From assembly GCA_041390625.1 (NCBI GenBank), contig JAWKPM010000001.1:248001-312000 (forward strand): DNA of 64,000 bases, read 5' to 3'. The stretch comes from RBC038 sp041390625. GTDB lineage: Bacteria; Chloroflexota; Dehalococcoidia; UBA2979. The notes below the pieces were generated by a model, which did no database searches, was not told the origin of the DNA, and worked only from the letters and a program-made list of their open reading frames with translations. Shown in pieces: positions 16,956 through 25,890 of this stretch. Within the stretch, counting starts at the first letter, position 1; every line of letters begins with the position of its first letter. The position numbers were made by a program, and so were the translations under genes.

Positions 16956-19900
16956 ATGCCTCGGCCTCGACCGCGTCCGCAGCACGCCGTTCCCTATGTC
17001 CGGGATCGCCTCGTGCCACGGCCCCGGCTGCAGGGGGTGCTCGAACGAGCGTTCGACGCAGGCGTCCTCGTGGTCACCGCCCCGCCGGGATTCGGAAAGA
17101 CCAGCCTGCTGGCTCGGTGGCTCGACGATGAGGAACTCCGCACCGGCTGGCTCGCTGTCACGGAACGCCATCGCGACCCTGTCACCCTGGCGGCCGACAT
17201 CGCCGCGGCATTGCCGCGCGAAGCCGCCGACAGACTCGATGAGGCTCAGGACCGAGACCCGGCGGCCGTCACCGTTGGCACTCTGCAGCGTCGCTTGCGC
17301 GCGGCCATCGAGGCCGTGGACGACTGGTTCGTGATCGTCCTCGACGACCTCCATGTCCTCGATGGCGCCACCGAGGCCAACGAGCTGATCGACCGGTTGA
17401 TCGCCACGCGCCCGTCGAACGCGATCCTGTGCCTGCTCTCGCGGACTCGACTCGACTGGCCGTCGCTGCCTCGAGCGATCGCCCGAGGTGAGGCGGTCCG
17501 CCTAGAGGCGGACGACCTTGCGTTCGACGCGACCGAGGCCGACGCGGTCCTCGAGCTCTTCGGCGTGCCCGCCGACGACCGTGCCTCGATCGTGACGCAC
17601 GCCGCGGGCTGGCCGGCGGCGCTCGCGATCCTCGGTCAACGCTACAGTCCCGAGCGTCGCGAGGTCCGTGCCTCGGCACGCGTCGACCTCGCCGCGTTCA
17701 TCGACCACGAGGTCATCGATGCCGTCGAGCAAAGCGCGAGACCGCTCCTCGAGGCCTGCGCCGTCCTCCCGCGCATCGATGCCGACCTCGCGGAGGAGAT
17801 CGATGCGGCACGGGGCGAGCCGGCCCTTCGGCACCTTGCGAACTCGTTGCAGTTGCTGGCGCCGCTTTCCGGAAACTGGTTCGGCCTGCATGATTTGGTC
17901 CGACAACGAGTGTTGGAACGACTCGGTGCCGAGGACCCCGTGCGACTCCGCGAGACCCGCCTGCGAACCGCGGCCGCCCTCGAACGGCGAGGCGACCTGC
18001 GCGGGGCATTTGAGCTCGCGCTCGCCGCACCCGACGGAGCGCAGACGCTCCGGCTCGCTCGGGCACTCAGCGCGAGGCTCTATCGCCGGGGCGAGTGGGC
18101 CTCGCTGTGCACCTGCATCGATGCGCTTCCAGCCGACCTGTTGGCCGAGGAGCCCGACCTCTATCTGACGCGCGCGCGCGTGGCGACCAAGCTGCAACGA
18201 CCCGGTGAATCACTGGCGATGCTGCGCGCCCTGCCGCCCGACGACCTGGAGCCGAGCGCCCAGTTCCGTCACGCGGTGTACCTCGCCACCGCCCTCCGCG
18301 GTGAGCGCCAGTTCGACGAGGCCCTGCGTGCCTACCGACGAGCGCGCGCCATCAGTCTCGAGCACGAACCCTCGGACGGGGCACTCCTCGTCGAGCTCGA
18401 CATCGAGGAGGGTGTCGCGCTCGGCATGAGTGGCCACCTCGAGGCTGCCCGCGCTCGTCTCCAGGATGCCGTCGAGGGGGCGTCCCGTCGCACCAACGAG
18501 CGCATGAGCGCGGAGGCGTACGAGAACCTGGGCACGGCGCACCTGCAACTGGGCGAACTGGCGGCCGCCATCACCGCGTTTCGCGCGGCTCGGACGCACT
18601 GGGAGCGCCTTGACGAGATTGAGGGACAGATCCTGACCCTCAACAACATCGCGACGGTCAGCCACCAGCTCGGCGAGCTCGAATCGGCGAGGCGCGACTT
18701 CGAGGAGGTCGCGCGCGTCGGCGAGGAGTACGGCCTGCCGCGCCTCGTGGGCTTCGCGCACCTCGGCGTCGCCGACATTGAGCGGGACGAGGGGCGGCTC
18801 GATGAGGCGTGGGAACGGTACGGAAAGGCGCTGGTACTCGCCGAAACGATTGGACATGGCGCTCTCACGGCCTTCGCGCGGCTGGGCCGAGCGCAGGTGC
18901 TCCGCGAACAGGGCGACCTGGACGCCGCGTGGACTCTGGTCGAGCTCGGGACACGGATGGCGAACGAACAGGCGGCACTGGAGATCCAGGCGCGCTTCGA
19001 TGCCGCCGCCGGCGCCCTCCTCCTTGAGCGCGGCCGCGCTCCTGCCGCGCTCAAGCGTCTCAGGGCGGCATCGGTGGGGGCGCACGAGGCGGGCGCGCGA
19101 CGCACCGAGGCAACAGCCATGTTCCTGATGGCTCGCACCGAGGTGACTCTGGGGCGAGAGCGCGCGGCGATCAGGTCGCTACGAACGACCGCCGACCTCG
19201 TGGAGCAGCTTGGCTACGACCAGTTCCTGCTGGCGGAGGCGCGCGCAGCCGAGGACCTGCTCCAGTTCGCCGCCTCCCTCGACCTTGGCGCGCCCTTCGA
19301 CTCGCTGGCTCGTCGGGTCCGCCAGCGGAGGACGCGGAGTTCCTTGTCGGCAACGCGCGAGCCTGAAACGGCTCGCCGCCTGGAAATCACGGCCTTCGGA
19401 CAGACGCGCGCCCGGTGGTCGGACGCTTCGAGCGACCTCGTCTGGCGCAGCGAACGCAGCCTCGAGTTGCTCCTGTACCTGCTGCAGCAACAGCGGCCCG
19501 CGCCCCGCGAGGAGATCGTCCTCGAACTCTGGCCGGATGCGGCGCCGGGCAAGGTGAGCAGCCTGTTCCACTCCACGCTCTACCGGCTGCGACAGGCGCT
19601 CGGCGCCGATGCCGTCGAACGTCGTGCCGAGGGGTACGCGCTCGCCTCGACCCTCGACGTCGACTACGACGTGCATCGGTTCGAGCGCGCCCTCGATGTC
19701 GCTCGTGCCTCGACACACGGCTCCGACGAGTGGCGTCGAGGCCTCGAAACAGCCATCGAGGTCTACCGCGGCGATTTCGCCCCCGGCCTCGAGAGCGGAT
19801 GGGCCGACCGGGCCCGCGCCGATGCCCGCGACGACTTCGAGCACGCGGCCATGAGCCTCGCGACCACCTGCATCGCGGCCGAGCGCTACGACGCCGCCGT

Positions 19901-20117
19901 CGCTGCCGCCGAGGCGCTCGTCCGGCTGGAACCGACGCACGAGGCGGCGGTCCGCCACCTCATCGCCGCGCGCGTAGGGCAGGGACGCCCCGACCTCGCC
20001 TCGGCGGCCTACCGGACGCTGCGCGCCGTGTTGGAGCGAGAGCAGCGCGCCGCGCCCTCGGTGGAGACTGACAGGCTGCTTCGGCGGCTTGTTCCTGCCG
20101 ACACGCTGACGCCCTAG
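16956..20117 (+). CDS. STAND-type (MalT-like) ATPase regulator with C-terminal SARP/BTAD DNA-binding module
   Basis: The 1053-residue protein starts with a MalT/LuxR-type NTPase: Walker A (APPGFGKTS, ~42-50) and Walker B (FVIVLDDLH, ~125-132). About 450 residues of TPR-like repeats follow. From ~805 to the end there is an OmpR-type winged helix (RSLELLLYLL, FHSTLYRLRQALG) plus a bacterial transcriptional activation domain, as in SARP regulators. Here the SARP module is at the C-terminus rather than the usual N-terminus. Such proteins are ATP-gated activators responding to a small inducer. ATG 16956 has GGAAGAG nine bases upstream; GTG 16932 is an alternative. A secreted micropeptide gene follows. 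Confidence 0.8.
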   Translation: MPRPRPRPQHAVPYVRDRLVPRPRLQGVLERAFDAGVLVVTAPPGFGKTSLLARWLDDEELRTGWLAVTERHRDPVTLAADIAAALPREAADRLDEAQDRDPAAVTVGTLQRRLRAAIEAVDDWFVIVLDDLHVLDGATEANELIDRLIATRPSNAILCLLSRTRLDWPSLPRAIARGEAVRLEADDLAFDATEADAVLELFGVPADDRASIVTHAAGWPAALAILGQRYSPERREVRASARVDLAAFIDHEVIDAVEQSARPLLEACAVLPRIDADLAEEIDAARGEPALRHLANSLQLLAPLSGNWFGLHDLVRQRVLERLGAEDPVRLRETRLRTAAALERRGDLRGAFELALAAPDGAQTLRLARALSARLYRRGEWASLCTCIDALPADLLAEEPDLYLTRARVATKLQRPGESLAMLRALPPDDLEPSAQFRHAVYLATALRGERQFDEALRAYRRARAISLEHEPSDGALLVELDIEEGVALGMSGHLEAARARLQDAVEGASRRTNERMSAEAYENLGTAHLQLGELAAAITAFRAARTHWERLDEIEGQILTLNNIATVSHQLGELESARRDFEEVARVGEEYGLPRLVGFAHLGVADIERDEGRLDEAWERYGKALVLAETIGHGALTAFARLGRAQVLREQGDLDAAWTLVELGTRMANEQAALEIQARFDAAAGALLLERGRAPAALKRLRAASVGAHEAGARRTEATAMFLMARTEVTLGRERAAIRSLRTTADLVEQLGYDQFLLAEARAAEDLLQFAASLDLGAPFDSLARRVRQRRTRSSLSATREPETARRLEITAFGQTRARWSDASSDLVWRSERSLELLLYLLQQQRPAPREEIVLELWPDAAPGKVSSLFHSTLYRLRQALGADAVERRAEGYALASTLDVDYDVHRFERALDVARASTHGSDEWRRGLETAIEVYRGDFAPGLESGWADRARADARDDFEHAAMSLATTCIAAERYDAAVAAAEALVRLEPTHEAAVRHLIAARVGQGRPDLASAAYRTLRAVLEREQRAAPSVETDRLLRRLVPADTLTP

Positions 20118-20297
20118 GGCAACTCCGACTCCGGACCCCGACGCCAGATTCGAACTCGCTGCCCTCCGGCACTTTTTCGACGCGTCCCATGCATTACGTC
20201 CATGTGGTTGGTCCCCCGTGCCTGTCGACCCTCACCCCGAGGCCGGCAAAGGCACCTCGGTTGGTGCTCACGCAGCAGCCGGCCCGGGAGGACTCGC

Positions 20298-20414
20298 ATG
20301 CTGTCGGTACGCTACTTCGGCCTTTCCATGTTCGTTGCCGCGCTCTCGGTCGCGGCCTGGCTGGCTGCTTCGCCGGTCGCCACGTTCGCCTGCGAGGGCG
20401 AGTGGACCTGCTAG
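20298..20414 (+). CDS. Secreted Cys-bracketed micropeptide (38 aa)
   Basis: This short gene has an excellent ribosome binding site (GGGAGG, six bases before ATG) and a strong terminator downstream. The peptide is a signal sequence of about 31 residues: basic n-region, hydrophobic core FVAALSVAAWLAA, and c-region ending TFA. It is followed by only seven residues, CEGEWTC. Signal peptidase I cleavage after TFA would release a heptapeptide with Cys at both ends, able to close as a disulfide ring. A non-canonical lipobox (TFAC) reading would instead give a tiny lipopeptide. It starts 180 bases downstream of a TPR-bearing regulator. A pheromone-like role is inference. Confidence 0.55.
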   Translation: MLSVRYFGLSMFVAALSVAAWLAASPVATFACEGEWTC

Positions 20415-20461
20415 CAGCGTCCTAGTCGCGAGCCTCCTCGAGGCTCTTCGACGGAAGCACT

Positions 20462-20500
20462 GCCCGGCTCGGTCCCCGAGCCGGGCGCTTTCGCGCTTCT
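20462..20500 (+). terminator. Intrinsic terminator after the micropeptide gene
   Basis: A perfect 11-bp stem (GCCCGGCTCGG with its complement, 20462-20486) and three-base loop are followed by a T-containing tail (GCTTTCGCGCTTCT). Confidence 0.7.
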
Positions 20501-20524
20501 GAGGCCGCACAAGTCACGACACGT

Positions 20525-20530
20525 TATGCT
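20525..20530 (+). promoter_or_regulatory. -10-like TATGCT six bases before the start codon (possible leaderless transcript)
   Basis: TATGCT ends six bases before ATG 20537. No Shine-Dalgarno sequence fits in the remaining space. Confidence 0.4.
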
Positions 20531-20536
20531 TCCCTC

Positions 20537-21139
20537 ATGGCGTGGCGACCGACGTGGCCAGAACTGCTCAGCCTCTTCGAGGAGCCACGCTTCCAGGTGG
20601 CCGTCGTGAGCCTCGTGCTCGCGGTCGGGGCAGTCGCCGTCGCGATCACCCTCCCGAGGCCCGGCGGTTTCTCCTCGACATCCAGCCCTCCTGTTCGCGA
20701 GCAGGCCCGCGTCGAGAACGCCGGTACCGTGGCCGGCGCGGAGCCGGCGGCTATCGCCACCGATGCGACGTCCGAGGCCCCAACAACGGCTCCGACGGTC
20801 GTCCAGACCGAAGCGTCACGGACGGCCACCGTGACCGCTACGGAGGTCATCGCGCCGGTCGTTCGCCCCTCAACGCCCGCGGTTCGTGCGGCCAGGTTCG
20901 AGGTCGGTGACCGCACGCAGCTGGTCGCGCCCGCCCCGATCCGTCTGAGCTGCACCGAGGATCAACCGCCACTCGGCGTGCTCCTGAGCGGCCGCTCCGT
21001 CGAGGTCATCGAGGTCGGCGCGTCGACGTGTGAGAGCTGGATCCTCGTGCAGTCCGACGAGGGACTGACGTGGCTCCGCCCCTCGGTGCTCGAACCACTC
21101 GAGACCGTCGCCGGCACCGAGGGTGCTTCGGCCCCCTGA
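20537..21139 (+). CDS. Single-pass membrane protein with SH3-like extracellular domain
   Basis: The 200-residue protein has one membrane helix (about residues 20-40). A Thr/Ala/Val-rich low-complexity stalk (~45-115) follows. The C-terminal ~75-residue beta-rich domain has two Cys and a GRSVEVIEVGAST...W core like bacterial SH3 domains (SH3b), which often bind cell wall. The function is not known. It is probably a wall-associated anchor protein. The start codon directly follows a -10-like box. Confidence 0.55.
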   Translation: MAWRPTWPELLSLFEEPRFQVAVVSLVLAVGAVAVAITLPRPGGFSSTSSPPVREQARVENAGTVAGAEPAAIATDATSEAPTTAPTVVQTEASRTATVTATEVIAPVVRPSTPAVRAARFEVGDRTQLVAPAPIRLSCTEDQPPLGVLLSGRSVEVIEVGASTCESWILVQSDEGLTWLRPSVLEPLETVAGTEGASAP

Positions 21140-21201
21140 CGCTCGCTCACGACCTCGCACGGGCCGCTCCCCTACCATGACCGGGGAGGGGCCACGCTTC
21201 G

Positions 21202-22467
21202 ATGTTCGACCTCGCCCTGCGTCTGCTGTTGATCGTCGTACTGGTCGGCGTGAATGCAGTGCTGTCCGCCGGTGAGATCGCGCTGATCTCGCTCGCGCCG
21301 TCGCAGGCCGAGCGCCTGAGCGAGCGTGGAGCCCGCGGGCGCGCGCTCGCACGCCTGCACGCCGACCCCTCGCGCTTCCTCGCGACCGTGCAGGTGGGGA
21401 TCACGTTCGCGGGATTCCTCGCGTCCGCGTTCGCGGCGGTGAGCCTCGCGGACCGGCTCGCGCCGAAGCTCGACTTCCTCGGTGGGGCTGCCCAGCCGGT
21501 GTCGGTCATCGGCATCACGCTGATCCTCGCCTTCTTCACCCTCGTCTTCGGGGAGCTCGCGCCGAAGCGACTCGCGATGCAGCGTGCGGAGGGTGTGGCG
21601 CTGCTGGTCGCGCCGGTGCTGGCGCTCATCGCCTTCGTCGCCGCTCCGCTCGTGACGCTGCTCTCAGCATCCACCGACCTCGTGATCCGCGTCCTCGGCG
21701 GCAACCCGGAGCAGACGAGGGCGCAATTGACCGAGCAGGAGCTACGCGACCTCCTGGCCTCGACCACGGGCGTGACGCCGGCGCAGGCACGCCTCGTCGA
21801 GGAGACGTTCGAGGTCGGCGAACTGGCACTGCGCAACGTGATGGTGCCTCGGACGTCGATCATCGCGCTGAACGCCGCCCTCGATTGCCCCGCAGCGCTC
21901 GGCGAGCTCCTCGAGGCAGGGCACACGCGCGCGCCCGTCTACAACGATGACCTGGACCACATCATCGGCATCGCACACGTCCTCGATCTCGCGAATGCCG
22001 AGGGGCCGCTGCTGCGGCACGTGCGCCCGATCATCGCGCTTCCCGAGTTCATCGGCGTGCTCGACGCGCTGCGGCGCATGCAGCGTGAGCGGCTGCAGAT
22101 GGCGATCGTGGTCGACGAGCACGGTGGGGTCGAGGGCATGGTGACCGTCGAGGACCTCGTCGAGGAACTGGTCGGCGAGATCTTCGATGAGTTCGACCGC
22201 GACGTGGCTGCGGTGCAGCGCGGACCGGCGGGCTCGTTGCGGCTGCGCGGCGACTTCCCGATGCACGACCTGCCCGACATCGGCGTCGAGCTGCCGGCGG
22301 GCGACTACGTCACGATCGGCGGCCTCCTCCTCGAGCGGCTGGGGCGCATCCCTGAGGTGGGGGAGGACGTCGAGGTCGAGGGCTGGCGCCTCACCGTCAC
22401 CGGCCGCGAGGAGCAAGCCGTGACCGAGGTACGCCTCGACCCGCTGCCCGCAGCGGCCTCGCACTGA
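21202..22467 (+). CDS. HlyC/CorC (CNNM) family transporter-like protein
   Basis: The 421-residue protein has the family's three parts in order. First is a CNNM/DUF21 transmembrane domain (~1-175; VNAVLSAGEIALISL at the start). Next is a pair of CBS domains (~190-325; MVPRTSI, IVVDEHGGVEGMVTVEDLVEELVGEI in part). Last is a C-terminal CorC_HlyC domain (~345-415). The family is linked to Mg2+/Co2+ efflux or resistance; the older hemolysin label is misleading. It starts at ATG 21202 after GGGGAGGGG and precedes the radical SAM selenoprotein gene by 67 bases. Confidence 0.9.
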   Translation: MFDLALRLLLIVVLVGVNAVLSAGEIALISLAPSQAERLSERGARGRALARLHADPSRFLATVQVGITFAGFLASAFAAVSLADRLAPKLDFLGGAAQPVSVIGITLILAFFTLVFGELAPKRLAMQRAEGVALLVAPVLALIAFVAAPLVTLLSASTDLVIRVLGGNPEQTRAQLTEQELRDLLASTTGVTPAQARLVEETFEVGELALRNVMVPRTSIIALNAALDCPAALGELLEAGHTRAPVYNDDLDHIIGIAHVLDLANAEGPLLRHVRPIIALPEFIGVLDALRRMQRERLQMAIVVDEHGGVEGMVTVEDLVEELVGEIFDEFDRDVAAVQRGPAGSLRLRGDFPMHDLPDIGVELPAGDYVTIGGLLLERLGRIPEVGEDVEVEGWRLTVTGREEQAVTEVRLDPLPAAASH

Positions 22468-22534
22468 CGCCCACCTCGACTCGCGCGCCTCGAGGCGTAC
22501 GCTGGGCAGGCAACCGTCGCGTGAAGGGCCTCGG

Positions 22535-23965
22535 GTGACGCGCGTCCTGCTGCTGTCGACGTACGAGATGGGGCACCAGCCTCTCGGGTTGGCCGCGCCC
22601 GCGGCCGCGCTGCGTGCCGCCGGCCACGACGTCGAATGCGCGGACCTCGCCATCGAGTCTCCGAGCCTCGAGGCCGTCAGGCACGCGGAACTCGTCGGCA
22701 TCTCAATGCCCATGCACACAGCAGCACGGATCGCCGTGCGTGTCGCCGAGCGGGTGCGGCAGGCGGCGCCGGACCTCCCGATCGTCGCGTATGGCCTGTA
22801 CGCCGCACCGCTGCACGAGGCGCTCGCGCGTCGAGGACTGGTCGACGCGACCGTCGGCGGCGAGGTCGAACCGGCCCTCGTCGAGCTGGCCAACGACGTC
22901 GCGGACGGGCGCCCACTGACGTCGACGCTCGGCTTCGCTCGAGACGCGATGCCGCTACCGGACCGCCGAGGCCTGCCCACCCTCGAGCGGTATGCGCAGA
23001 TGAGGCGGGCTGACGGCCTCCATCTCGCCGGCTACGTCGAGGCCTCGCGCGGCTGCGCGCATACCTGCACACACTGCCCGATCACGCCGGTCTACGGCGG
23101 CCGCCTCCGCCTCGTGGATGCCGAGCACGTGCTCGCCGACATCGATGCCCAGGTCGCGCTCGGCGCCGAGCACATCACCCTTGGCGACCCCGACTTCCTG
23201 AACGCCGTTCCGCACTCGATGGCGATCCTCGAGGAGATGCATCGCCGCCAGCCCGACGTCACGTTCGATGTGACGGTGAAGGTCGAGCACCTCGTGGAGC
23301 ACGAAGCGTTGTTGCCGAGGCTGCACGAGCTCGGCTGCCTCTTCGTGACGTCCGCGTTCGAATCGCTGGACGACGAGGTGCTTGTGCGCCTCGAGAAGGG
23401 ACACATGCGCGCCGACATCGAGCGCGCCCTCGACGCCGCCGAGCGCGCCGGCGTCGTCGTGCGGCCGACCTGGATGGCGTTCACGCCGTGGACGACCCTC
23501 GAGGGGTTCGCGGCGCTCCTCGACTTCGTCGAGCGCCGAGGGCTCGTGCATCACGTGCAGGCGGTGCAATTCGCGCTGCGGCTGCTGGTGCCGCCGGGCT
23601 CCGCACTGCTGCCGCAGCTCGAGGCCGCGGGCGTCCTCGACGAGTTCGACGACGAAGCCCTGACGTACCGCTGGACGCACCCGGACGCGCGAGTCGACGC
23701 GCTGCAGCTGCGCGTCGCCTCGATCGTCGAGGAGGCCGCGTCCCTCCACGACCACGCAGGCGCCCTCGATCAGGCCGCCGCGGAAGTGCACCTCTTCGCG
23801 CGCATCAAGGCGGCGGCCCTCGAAGCGCTCGGGCGCGATGCGACAGGTATCGAGGTGGTGCCGCAGCCCCGACGGGTCGTGCCGGGGCTTACCGAGTCGT
23901 GGTTCTGCTGAGCGGAGCCGACCGCGGAGCAGTTGGCTCCGCTCGACATCGGCCTCGGGGTCTGA
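22535..23965 (+). CDS. CUAEP-tail B12-binding-type radical SAM selenoprotein (UGA read as Sec)
   Basis: The reading frame has a cobalamin-binding-like N-terminal domain (~1-135) and a radical SAM core with the cluster motif CAHTCTHC (CxxxCxxC, ~172-179). It reaches TGC TGA at 23906-23911. Reading that UGA as selenocysteine continues as C-U-A-E-P and 14 more residues to TGA 23963-23965, giving 476 residues with Sec459. A C-U/C-A-E-P tail is the hallmark of a radical SAM family named for its CUAEP/CCAEP C-terminus (recalled, not searched). A SECIS-like hairpin overlaps the tail. The reaction is unknown; the tail probably acts as a redox or metal-binding site. The start is GTG. No sel genes are in the window. 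Confidence 0.85.
23910..23944 (+). promoter_or_regulatory. Candidate bacterial SECIS element
   Basis: The favoured fold is a 7-bp hairpin: GCGGAGC (23924-23930), loop AGTTG, then GCTCCGC (23936-23942). Its loop begins 19 bases after the UGA and has a G in the first two positions, as bacterial SECIS rules require. GCGGAGC is repeated at 23912-23918, so a longer alternative stem (23910-23919 with 23935-23944, extended inward by three pairs) competes with it. Confidence 0.65.
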
Positions 23966-23972
23966 AGCGCGG

Positions 23973-24671
23973 CTAGGGCGTCTCGAGAGGCCTTGATTCC
24001 GCGGGCGCCACGAGCCCGTGGTCGTACGCGAATACCACAGCCTGCACCCGATTCCGTAGGTCCAACTTGGCCAGCACGTGACCCACGTGCGTCTTCACGG
24101 TCGGCTCGCTCACGACGAGCGTCTCGGCGATCTCGAGGTTCGAGAGACCGCGCGCCATCAGGACGAGTACCTCGCGCTCGCGCTCGGTCAGCCCCTCCAG
24201 TGTGACGCCTGCCTCCGGCTTCGAGCGCGGGCGGTGCGCGAACTCCTCGATGAGCCGGCGCGTCACCGAGGGTGCGAGCAGCGCCTCGCCGGCGGCGATC
24301 ACGCGCACCGCATGGACCAGCTCGTCGGGCGTGCAGTCCTTCAGCACGAAGCCCGCGGCGCCCGCGCGCAGCGACTCGTGCACGTACTCATCGAGGTCGA
24401 ACGTGGTCAGGATGAGCACCGCCGGTCGCGGCGTGGCTCCGCTCAGCAGCCGTCGTGTCGCCTCGATGCCGTCGAGACGCGGCATGCGGATGTCCATCAG
24501 CGTCACGTCAGGTGCGAGTTCGGCGGCGCGCTCGACCGCCTCGAGGCCGTCGGCAGCCTCGCCCACGACCTCGATGTCCGGCTGCCGCTCGAGGATGAGA
24601 CGCAGCCCGGAGCGCACGAGGTCCTGGTCGTCGGCGATCAAGACCCGGATGGACGCTGCCCTCTCATTCAC
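23973..24671 (-). CDS. NarL/FixJ-type response regulator
   Basis: The 232-residue protein has a receiver domain (acidic pair Asp14/15, phosphoacceptor Asp60 in LMDIRMP, Lys111 in FVLKD) and a LuxR-type helix-turn-helix (~160-215). It is the DNA-binding partner of the overlapping sensor kinase gene, with which it shares ATGA. It converges on the selenoprotein gene with only seven bases between stops, so the extended selenoprotein frame just fits. Targets are unknown; the palindrome at 25891-25906 in front of the operon is a candidate site. Confidence 0.9.
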   Translation of the reverse strand: MNERAASIRVLIADDQDLVRSGLRLILERQPDIEVVGEAADGLEAVERAAELAPDVTLMDIRMPRLDGIEATRRLLSGATPRPAVLILTTFDLDEYVHESLRAGAAGFVLKDCTPDELVHAVRVIAAGEALLAPSVTRRLIEEFAHRPRSKPEAGVTLEGLTEREREVLVLMARGLSNLEIAETLVVSEPTVKTHVGHVLAKLDLRNRVQAVVFAYDHGLVAPAESRPLETP

Positions 24672-25861
24672 GCCGGCACAGCCTCGAGAGGCAGTCGCAC
24701 CCTCACCGCGAAGCCGCCGTCAGGGCGCGACCCGGCCTCGAACGTGCCACCGAGGGCAATCGTACGCTCGCGCATCCCCTCGATGCCCCGCCCCCCGGCC
24801 GCGGGCAGCGCTGCGAGCCTGGTCCCGGCGTCATTCGCGACCTCGATGACCAGTGCGCCGTCCTCGATGACGAGGCGCAGCGAGGCGGGCGCGCCGGCCG
24901 CGTGACGCGCAGCGTTCGTCAGCGCCTCCTGAACGATGCGATAGGCGGCGGCATCGAGTGCGCCGTGCAGCCTCGACGGTTCGATGTCGTTCGTGACGGA
25001 GACGTCGAGGCCGCTCGCGCGCAGCCGATCGACCAGATCATCAAGCGACGCCAGCGAGGGTGCTGGCGCCCGCGGTGCGCTCGCCCCACTCGAGGTGCCG
25101 AGCACGCCCACCGCGCGGCGTGCCTCGGCGAGCGCGCTCCGCGCCGCCTCACGCACGGCGCCCAGGGCCCGACGCGCCGCTTCGGGCTCGCTGTCGACAG
25201 CGAGCGAGGCCGCCTCGGCCTGGAGCACCGCCACCGTCAGGTGATGCGCCATCGAGTCGTGGAGCTCCGCTGCGATGTGGACGCGCTCGCGCTGCCGCGC
25301 CGCCTCGACCATCGAGGCTGCCTGCGCGCGCTGCAGCCGCGCCATGGTTCCGAGCGCCCATGCGCCCTCGAAGACCACGAGCTGCACGATGAGCGTCGCG
25401 AAGTGCACCGGCTCCGGCGCGACCACCATCGTGACGAATAGCCACGCGGCGACGGCGGGCGGGGCGACGAGGCGCCCTCGAGCGGCGTGGGCACCGAGGG
25501 CGTAGATCGCCACGAGCGCGGCGAGGTCGACGGCCGCGACGGCCGGGTACTCCAGCGCTCGGAACGTGTACGCAGCACCGAGGGTGCCCGCTGCCGCCCA
25601 TCCCGGATGTGTGCGCCGCACCCACAGCGGCGCGAGCGCGCCTGCCACGAGCAGCGCAGCCAGTGCGTCGGGCTGCGCGTAGGGACCGAGGACGAGCGGC
25701 GCGGAGTCCCACGGCGGGCGGACCTCGAGGGCGTACAGCACGCCGAGGCCGACGATCAGAGCGAGATCGAGCGCTCGCGCGGGGGCGCGACGCGTCGCGA
25801 CGAGAGCCCGTTCGAGGGCGTTCACGCTTCGAGGGTACGCGTTGGGCGCCCGCCTCGACAT
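24668..25861 (-). CDS. Sensor histidine kinase, HisKA_3 (NarX/DesK-like) type
   Basis: The protein is about 397 residues. It has roughly six N-terminal membrane helices, a dimerization/phosphoacceptor helix with ELHDSMAHHLT (His near residue 201), and an ATPase domain with NAARHA and GRGIEGMRER. It autophosphorylates and passes phosphate to the overlapping NarL-type regulator. ATG 25861 is chosen as the first start near the membrane domain; GTG 25825 is equally possible, and neither has a clear SD. The long upstream open frame is noncoding by composition. Confidence 0.85.
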   Translation of the reverse strand: MSRRAPNAYPRSVNALERALVATRRAPARALDLALIVGLGVLYALEVRPPWDSAPLVLGPYAQPDALAALLVAGALAPLWVRRTHPGWAAAGTLGAAYTFRALEYPAVAAVDLAALVAIYALGAHAARGRLVAPPAVAAWLFVTMVVAPEPVHFATLIVQLVVFEGAWALGTMARLQRAQAASMVEAARQRERVHIAAELHDSMAHHLTVAVLQAEAASLAVDSEPEAARRALGAVREAARSALAEARRAVGVLGTSSGASAPRAPAPSLASLDDLVDRLRASGLDVSVTNDIEPSRLHGALDAAAYRIVQEALTNAARHAAGAPASLRLVIEDGALVIEVANDAGTRLAALPAAGGRGIEGMRERTIALGGTFEAGSRPDGGFAVRVRLPLEAVPA

Positions 25862-25890
25862 CAGCCGTTCGGATGAGGTTTGTCGGCGGC

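Noticed and set aside
23909..23911. Taking this TGA as the true end of the radical SAM gene
   Set aside because: The downstream sense codons give the family-typical AEP tail and a SECIS-like hairpin, and the frame ends neatly before the next gene; readthrough as Sec explains more than termination.
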